DNA of 9,047 nucleotides from an uncultured Collinsella sp. Lineage in GTDB: Bacteria > Actinomycetota > Coriobacteriia > Coriobacteriales > Coriobacteriaceae. Shown piece after piece: positions 1-9,047 of this stretch; the first letter of the stretch is position 1, and every line of letters begins with the position of its first letter. The translations under genes and the position numbers were made by a program. The notes under the pieces are model-generated. The model was not told the DNA's origin. It worked only from the letters and a program-made list of their open reading frames with translations, and searched no databases. The DNA lies in contig CATYJC010000069.1 in NCBI GenBank assembly GCA_958407555.1, positions 1 to 9,047 of the forward strand, read 5' to 3'.

Positions 1-2523
<2,523 letters not shown>

Positions 2524-2529
2524 TTGACT

Positions 2530-7005
<4,476 letters not shown>

Positions 7006-7031
7006 TTTCCTAGTACGTTAACCGTCCTTAT

Positions 7032-7069
7032 AAAGGCTCGCTTCCCAACAGGGGAGCGGGCCTTTTTTT
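7032..7069 (+). terminator. Intrinsic terminator of the rpoBC operon
   Basis: A 13-bp stem (7034-7046 with 7051-7063, including two G-U pairs), a 4-nt loop AACA and a run of seven T (7063-7069); flanking A residues can extend the stem. It begins 27 nt after the rpoC stop and should separate rpoBC from the sigma-factor operon. Confidence 0.95.
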
Positions 7070-7098
7070 GATGAGGAACGTTGCCCCGACGAGTATGT

Positions 7099-7239
7099 CG
7101 GATTCCCGGTCCGGGCGGCGCAGGGGTTAAGTTTGTCGCGAGTTCCGCACGAGCCGGAGGCCACTTAATGTGGCCTCCGTGCGAGCCAGGACTGTAGAGC
7201 AGCAAACTTAACCCCTGCGCCGCCCGGACCGGGAATCCG
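7099..7239. repeat. 141-bp palindromic element with perfect 37-bp arms
   Basis: The left arm, 7099-7135 (begins CGGATTCCCGG, ends GGGGTTAAGTTTG), and the right arm, 7203-7239 (begins CAAACTTAACCCC, ends CCGGGAATCCG), are perfect inverted repeats over all 37 bases. The 67-bp spacer holds a second hairpin. No open frame inside looks like a protein, no target-site duplication is evident at the edges, and no T-run follows the right arm, so it is not an ordinary intrinsic terminator. It could be a MITE- or REP-like intergenic repeat, a structured RNA, or a regulatory hairpin ahead of the sigma operon. Confidence 0.9.
7146..7183. repeat. Inner hairpin of the palindromic element
   Basis: GGAGGCCAC (7156-7164) and GTGGCCTCC (7170-7178) pair perfectly around the loop TTAAT. 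After a 5-nt one-sided bulge, CGCAC (7146-7150) pairs with GTGCG (7179-7183). Nested in the 37-bp arms, this gives a long two-part stem-loop in RNA or extruded DNA. Confidence 0.8.
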
Positions 7240-7263
7240 CCCTCACGCACAGGAGGGGATTCC
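7232..7263 (+). promoter_or_regulatory. Possible alternative hairpin covering a Shine-Dalgarno
   Basis: GGAATCC (7232-7238, the end of the right palindrome arm) can pair with GGATTCC (7257-7263), and CCTC (7241-7244) with GAGG (7253-7256). This stem would cover AGGAGGGG (7251-7258), the Shine-Dalgarno of the ATG at 7267. It cannot form together with the outer part of the large palindrome, so the two structures are mutually exclusive. Function is inferred only. Confidence 0.35.
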
Positions 7264-7269
7264 TTTATG
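7251..7269 (+). promoter_or_regulatory. Strong Shine-Dalgarno and ATG for a possible long sigma form
   Basis: AGGAGGGG (7251-7258) lies 8 nt before ATG 7267. That ATG is in frame with the sigma-factor gene and open through to it, which would add 42 residues (starts MPIRDRFILVGF). The extension has no similarity to sigma region 2 that I can see, and the likely promoter at 7316 lies downstream of this start, so the main product probably begins at 7393. Confidence 0.4.
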
Positions 7270-7315
7270 CCAATAAGGGACAGGTTTATTTTGGTAGGTT
7301 TTTCCTGCTTGACTT

Positions 7316-7342
7316 TGAAACATTTCGTCCGGCCAGAGCGTA
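7316..7342 (+). promoter_or_regulatory. ECF-type promoter, probably self-activated by the sigma gene it precedes
   Basis: TGAAAC at 7316-7321 followed by ATTT, and CGTA at 7339-7342 with a 17-nt spacer, match the sigma-W-type ECF consensus (TGAAAC, 16-17 nt, CGTA). The expected transcript start near 7350 would give a leader of about 43 nt before ATG 7393. ECF operons are commonly self-activated, so this is probably the target of the downstream sigma factor. Confidence 0.7.
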
Positions 7343-7376
7343 TCTATGGTGAGGACCTCATCAAGAATCAGTACCG

Positions 7377-7390
7377 TCACCGGGAGGTGA
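7377..7390 (+). promoter_or_regulatory. Sigma-gene Shine-Dalgarno within a small hairpin
   Basis: GGGAGGTGAT just before ATG 7393 is a strong ribosome binding site and decides the start. TCACC (7377-7381) pairs perfectly with GGTGA (7386-7390) around the tetraloop GGGA, a GNRA type, so part of the site could be hidden in a 5-bp hairpin. Confidence 0.5.
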
Positions 7391-7392
7391 TT

Positions 7393-7911
7393 ATGGAAGA
7401 ACAAACATTTAGACAGGCGGTCGAAGATCACCGGGATGTCGTGTTTCGGATCGCATTGACGTACCTGCGCGATCGCGCCGATGCCGACGATGTTGCCCAA
7501 GATGTCTTTCTTAAGTTGCTTAAAAGCGATGGGCACTTTGAAAGTTGGGAACATCTTCGCCGCTGGCTTATCCGGGTCACGATCAATGAATGTAAATCGC
7601 TCTTTCGAAAGCCATGGAGGCGTGTGGAGGAAATTGAGAACCTGGCAGATTCGCTTTCGGCGACGCAGGATGAGACCAAGGCGGTCCTGTCAGACGTTAT
7701 GCGACTTCCGGAGCGATTCCGTGTCCCCATCGTGCTCTATTACTATCTGGGCTTTTCGACCTCAGAGATTGCCGAGTTGTTGCATGTACCAGCCGCGACC
7801 GTTCGAACGCGTTTAGCTCGCGGTCGAACGAAGCTCAAATTCATCCTAGAGGAGGGCGACCGTGAAATCCAATCAAATCAAGCAGGCCTTCGAGTCCATC
7901 CAAGCCGATAG
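7393..7911 (+). CDS. ECF-family RNA polymerase sigma factor
   Basis: Sigma-70-family factor of the extracytoplasmic-function type, 172 residues, the usual size. Region 2 spans about residues 9-73, with YLRDRADADDVAQDVFLKLL (24-43, the core-binding and -10 recognition part) and WLIRVTINECKSLFRK (58-73). Region 4 spans about 100-152, with LPERFRVPIVLYYYLGFS and the helix-turn-helix SEIAELLHVPAATVRTRLAR that reads the -35 element. There is no region 1 or 3 and no extra C-terminal domain. ATG 7393 was chosen because GGGAGGTGAT lies just upstream and homology begins here; an in-frame ATG at 7267 also has a good ribosome site but lies upstream of the likely promoter. The last 16 codons overlap the next gene. 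It probably drives its own operon from TGAAAC-17-CGTA. The target genes and signal cannot be read from the window. Confidence 0.95.
   Translation: MEEQTFRQAVEDHRDVVFRIALTYLRDRADADDVAQDVFLKLLKSDGHFESWEHLRRWLIRVTINECKSLFRKPWRRVEEIENLADSLSATQDETKAVLSDVMRLPERFRVPIVLYYYLGFSTSEIAELLHVPAATVRTRLARGRTKLKFILEEGDREIQSNQAGLRVHPSR
7848..7856 (+). promoter_or_regulatory. Shine-Dalgarno for the membrane protein, inside the sigma gene
   Basis: AGAGGAGGG lies 5 nt before GTG 7862 and inside the sigma coding frame. It supports GTG 7862 as the true start and hence the 50-nt overlap. Confidence 0.8.
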
Positions 7912-8938
7912 CGATCTTGCTGACCGTGTTCTTTATGCCGCTGCTGGTGAGCCGCTTCGCCGAAAGGGTCACGCGAAGCCTCTGTATGTTGCCGTGATCG
8001 GATGCCTTGCCGGAGTGCTGGCGACCGGAGGGGTCGCCTACGCCGTCGTCAATTCAAGCTATTTTGCCTCTGCCTGGGGAAACCATGGCAACGGAGAGTC
8101 CATTACCTGGACTCAAGGTGGCTCGTCAGGGACTAAATATACCTACACCAGAGAGTTTGGTGATGGTATCGCGCCCCAAAGCTTGGAGGGTTCAGTACAG
8201 AAGGTCAATCTGTCCGTCGAGGGCAACGGCTATACACTCGACATTCATGATATGGCTATCGATAAAAACGGTTGCGGTGCCGTGACGTTTACGTTGTCCA
8301 ATCCAAATGGTGTTAACTACTACAAGCCGGCAGCAGAGACTGGTGAACTTGTTCTCTATGGTGAAGAAGAACAAGGCATCGGCACGCCCAGCATGAACTT
8401 CGGCGAGGAATGGGCTGATACACGCTGCACCATTGATAAAGACACATCAAGCGACACGGTCATTAATGGCACGATGTACTTTGCCTCGTGGGATCGCGAG
8501 CGAGATTTGGGACATGCGGTCACCTGGAATATCTGCTGGACTGAGGGCGAAGGCGAGGATGCGAAGCCGTTCGAGGCATCGACGCCCGAGTTTAGCGTTG
8601 GAGCGTACGTCGATACAAAGGAACTCCGCTCCGATGACTCGCCTCTCGAGATCAGCCCGTTTTCTATCCAGACACACATCGATGATCTGGGCATTGACGC
8701 AGTCGCGAAAAAGTTGACCGTTACCTACAAGGATGGATCGGAGCAGATTATCGAAGATGATGCTGCGGGCGCGTACAATTTATATGTCTCGCTGACGCGC
8801 AATAGCGGAGAGAACATCTCAGTGCCGACAAAACTGATCAATGTCGATCAAGTGGTCTCGGTAACCCTTGAGGGCACGAGGTACACATCAACAGGAGAGA
8901 CCGAAACAGAAGTACCCTTTACCATCGTCTATTCGTAA
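7862..8938 (+). CDS. Single-pass membrane protein, probable anti-sigma factor
   Basis: A 358-residue protein starting at GTG. Residues 1-40 are hydrophilic, with an amphipathic stretch (IKQAFESIQADSDLADRVLY) and a basic patch RRKGHAK. Residues 41-63 form one membrane segment (LYVAVIGCLAGVLATGGVAY). By the positive-inside rule the N-terminus is in the cytosol and residues 64-358 are outside. The outer part looks beta-rich; its last third (LEISPFSIQ, KKLTVTYKDGSEQIIEDD) recalls the outer domains of DUF4179-type proteins paired with ECF sigma factors, a tentative comparison. There is no HxxxCxxC zinc motif in the cytosolic part, so it is not a ZAS-type anti-sigma factor. Outer cysteines are C138, C189 and C225. 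The layout, overlapping the sigma gene by 50 nt, is typical of sigma/anti-sigma pairs; it would hold the sigma factor until a signal triggers release. Anti-sigma role inferred. Confidence 0.75.
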   Translation: MKSNQIKQAFESIQADSDLADRVLYAAAGEPLRRKGHAKPLYVAVIGCLAGVLATGGVAYAVVNSSYFASAWGNHGNGESITWTQGGSSGTKYTYTREFGDGIAPQSLEGSVQKVNLSVEGNGYTLDIHDMAIDKNGCGAVTFTLSNPNGVNYYKPAAETGELVLYGEEEQGIGTPSMNFGEEWADTRCTIDKDTSSDTVINGTMYFASWDRERDLGHAVTWNICWTEGEGEDAKPFEASTPEFSVGAYVDTKELRSDDSPLEISPFSIQTHIDDLGIDAVAKKLTVTYKDGSEQIIEDDAAGAYNLYVSLTRNSGENISVPTKLINVDQVVSVTLEGTRYTSTGETETEVPFTIVYS

Positions 8939-8944
8939 GGTCTG

Positions 8945-8977
8945 GGCCGCTTCCCAAGAGGGGAAGCGGCCTATTTT
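8945..8977 (+). terminator. Intrinsic terminator of the sigma/anti-sigma operon
   Basis: A perfect 11-bp stem, GGCCGCTTCCC (8945-8955) with GGGAAGCGGCC (8961-8971), a loop AAGAG, then TATTTTG. It starts 7 nt after the stop codon. The stem-loop is almost the same sequence as the rpoC terminator. Confidence 0.9.
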
Positions 8978-9047
8978 GCGTTATATGGACGGTTAGATTG
9001 AACACTGTTTGTCCGATTTTCGGAAGAACGTGGCAAATGGATGCGAA

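Noticed and set aside
7099..7239. Palindrome as an insertion sequence or a factor-independent terminator
   Set aside because: No transposase frame, no evident target duplication, and no T-run after the arm; kept only as a repeat of unknown kind.
7243..7554. Minus-strand frame of 103 codons over the sigma leader
   Set aside because: Overlaps the promoter, ribosome site and well-supported sigma gene; no similarity recognised.
8978..9047. Start of a further gene (ATG 9037 or 9041) or a promoter at the right edge
   Set aside because: Only a few bases remain, no good Shine-Dalgarno at the right distance, and the short repeat TCCGA-TTT-TCGGA near 9011 is too weak to call.

Overview
This window comes from a high-GC actinobacterial chromosome, most likely a member of the class Coriobacteriia such as Collinsella. 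The beta and beta' sequences are of the actinobacterial kind: the beta' clamp carries the long acidic coiled-coil insert seen in this phylum, and long stretches match the mycobacterial type. The placement in Coriobacteriia/Collinsella is inferred from overall sequence character and was not checked against a database.

Layout, all on the + strand: (1) 1-2523, the 3' two-thirds of rpoB (the 5' end lies outside the window); (2) 2530-7005, complete rpoC, whose ribosome binding site sits in the last codons of rpoB; (3) 7032-7069, a strong intrinsic terminator closing the rpoBC operon; (4) 7099-7239, a 141-bp palindromic element with perfect 37-bp arms and an internal hairpin; (5) 7240-7392, a leader holding an alternative start with its own Shine-Dalgarno and, further on, a promoter resembling the Bacillus sigma-W consensus (TGAAAC, 17 nt, CGTA); (6) 7393-7911, an ECF sigma factor; (7) 7862-8938, overlapping it by 50 nt, a single-pass membrane protein with an outside domain of about 295 residues, most likely the cognate anti-sigma factor; (8) 8945-8977, a terminator nearly identical in stem-loop sequence to the rpoC one; (9) 70 nt with no supported gene.

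The first half encodes the catalytic core of RNA polymerase. The catalytic residues are intact (NADFDGD, the trigger-loop Met/Arg/His, both zinc sites, the two active-site lysines of beta). Several elements around the active centre that are normally near-invariant are nevertheless altered. Fork loop 2 of beta is replaced and doubled in length. Bridge helix, trigger helix, the GLPR motif and switch 1 of beta' carry unusual residues. Beta' also continues past its normal end into a domain resembling the alpha-subunit C-terminal domain or the NusA acidic repeats, followed by an acidic tail. These changes are the most interesting part of the window; whether they are shared by the whole class needs an alignment.

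The second half is an apparent self-regulated signalling cassette: the sigma factor probably transcribes its own operon, and the overlapping membrane protein probably holds it at the membrane until an outside signal releases it. This part is visibly less GC-rich and has more mixed codon use than rpoBC.
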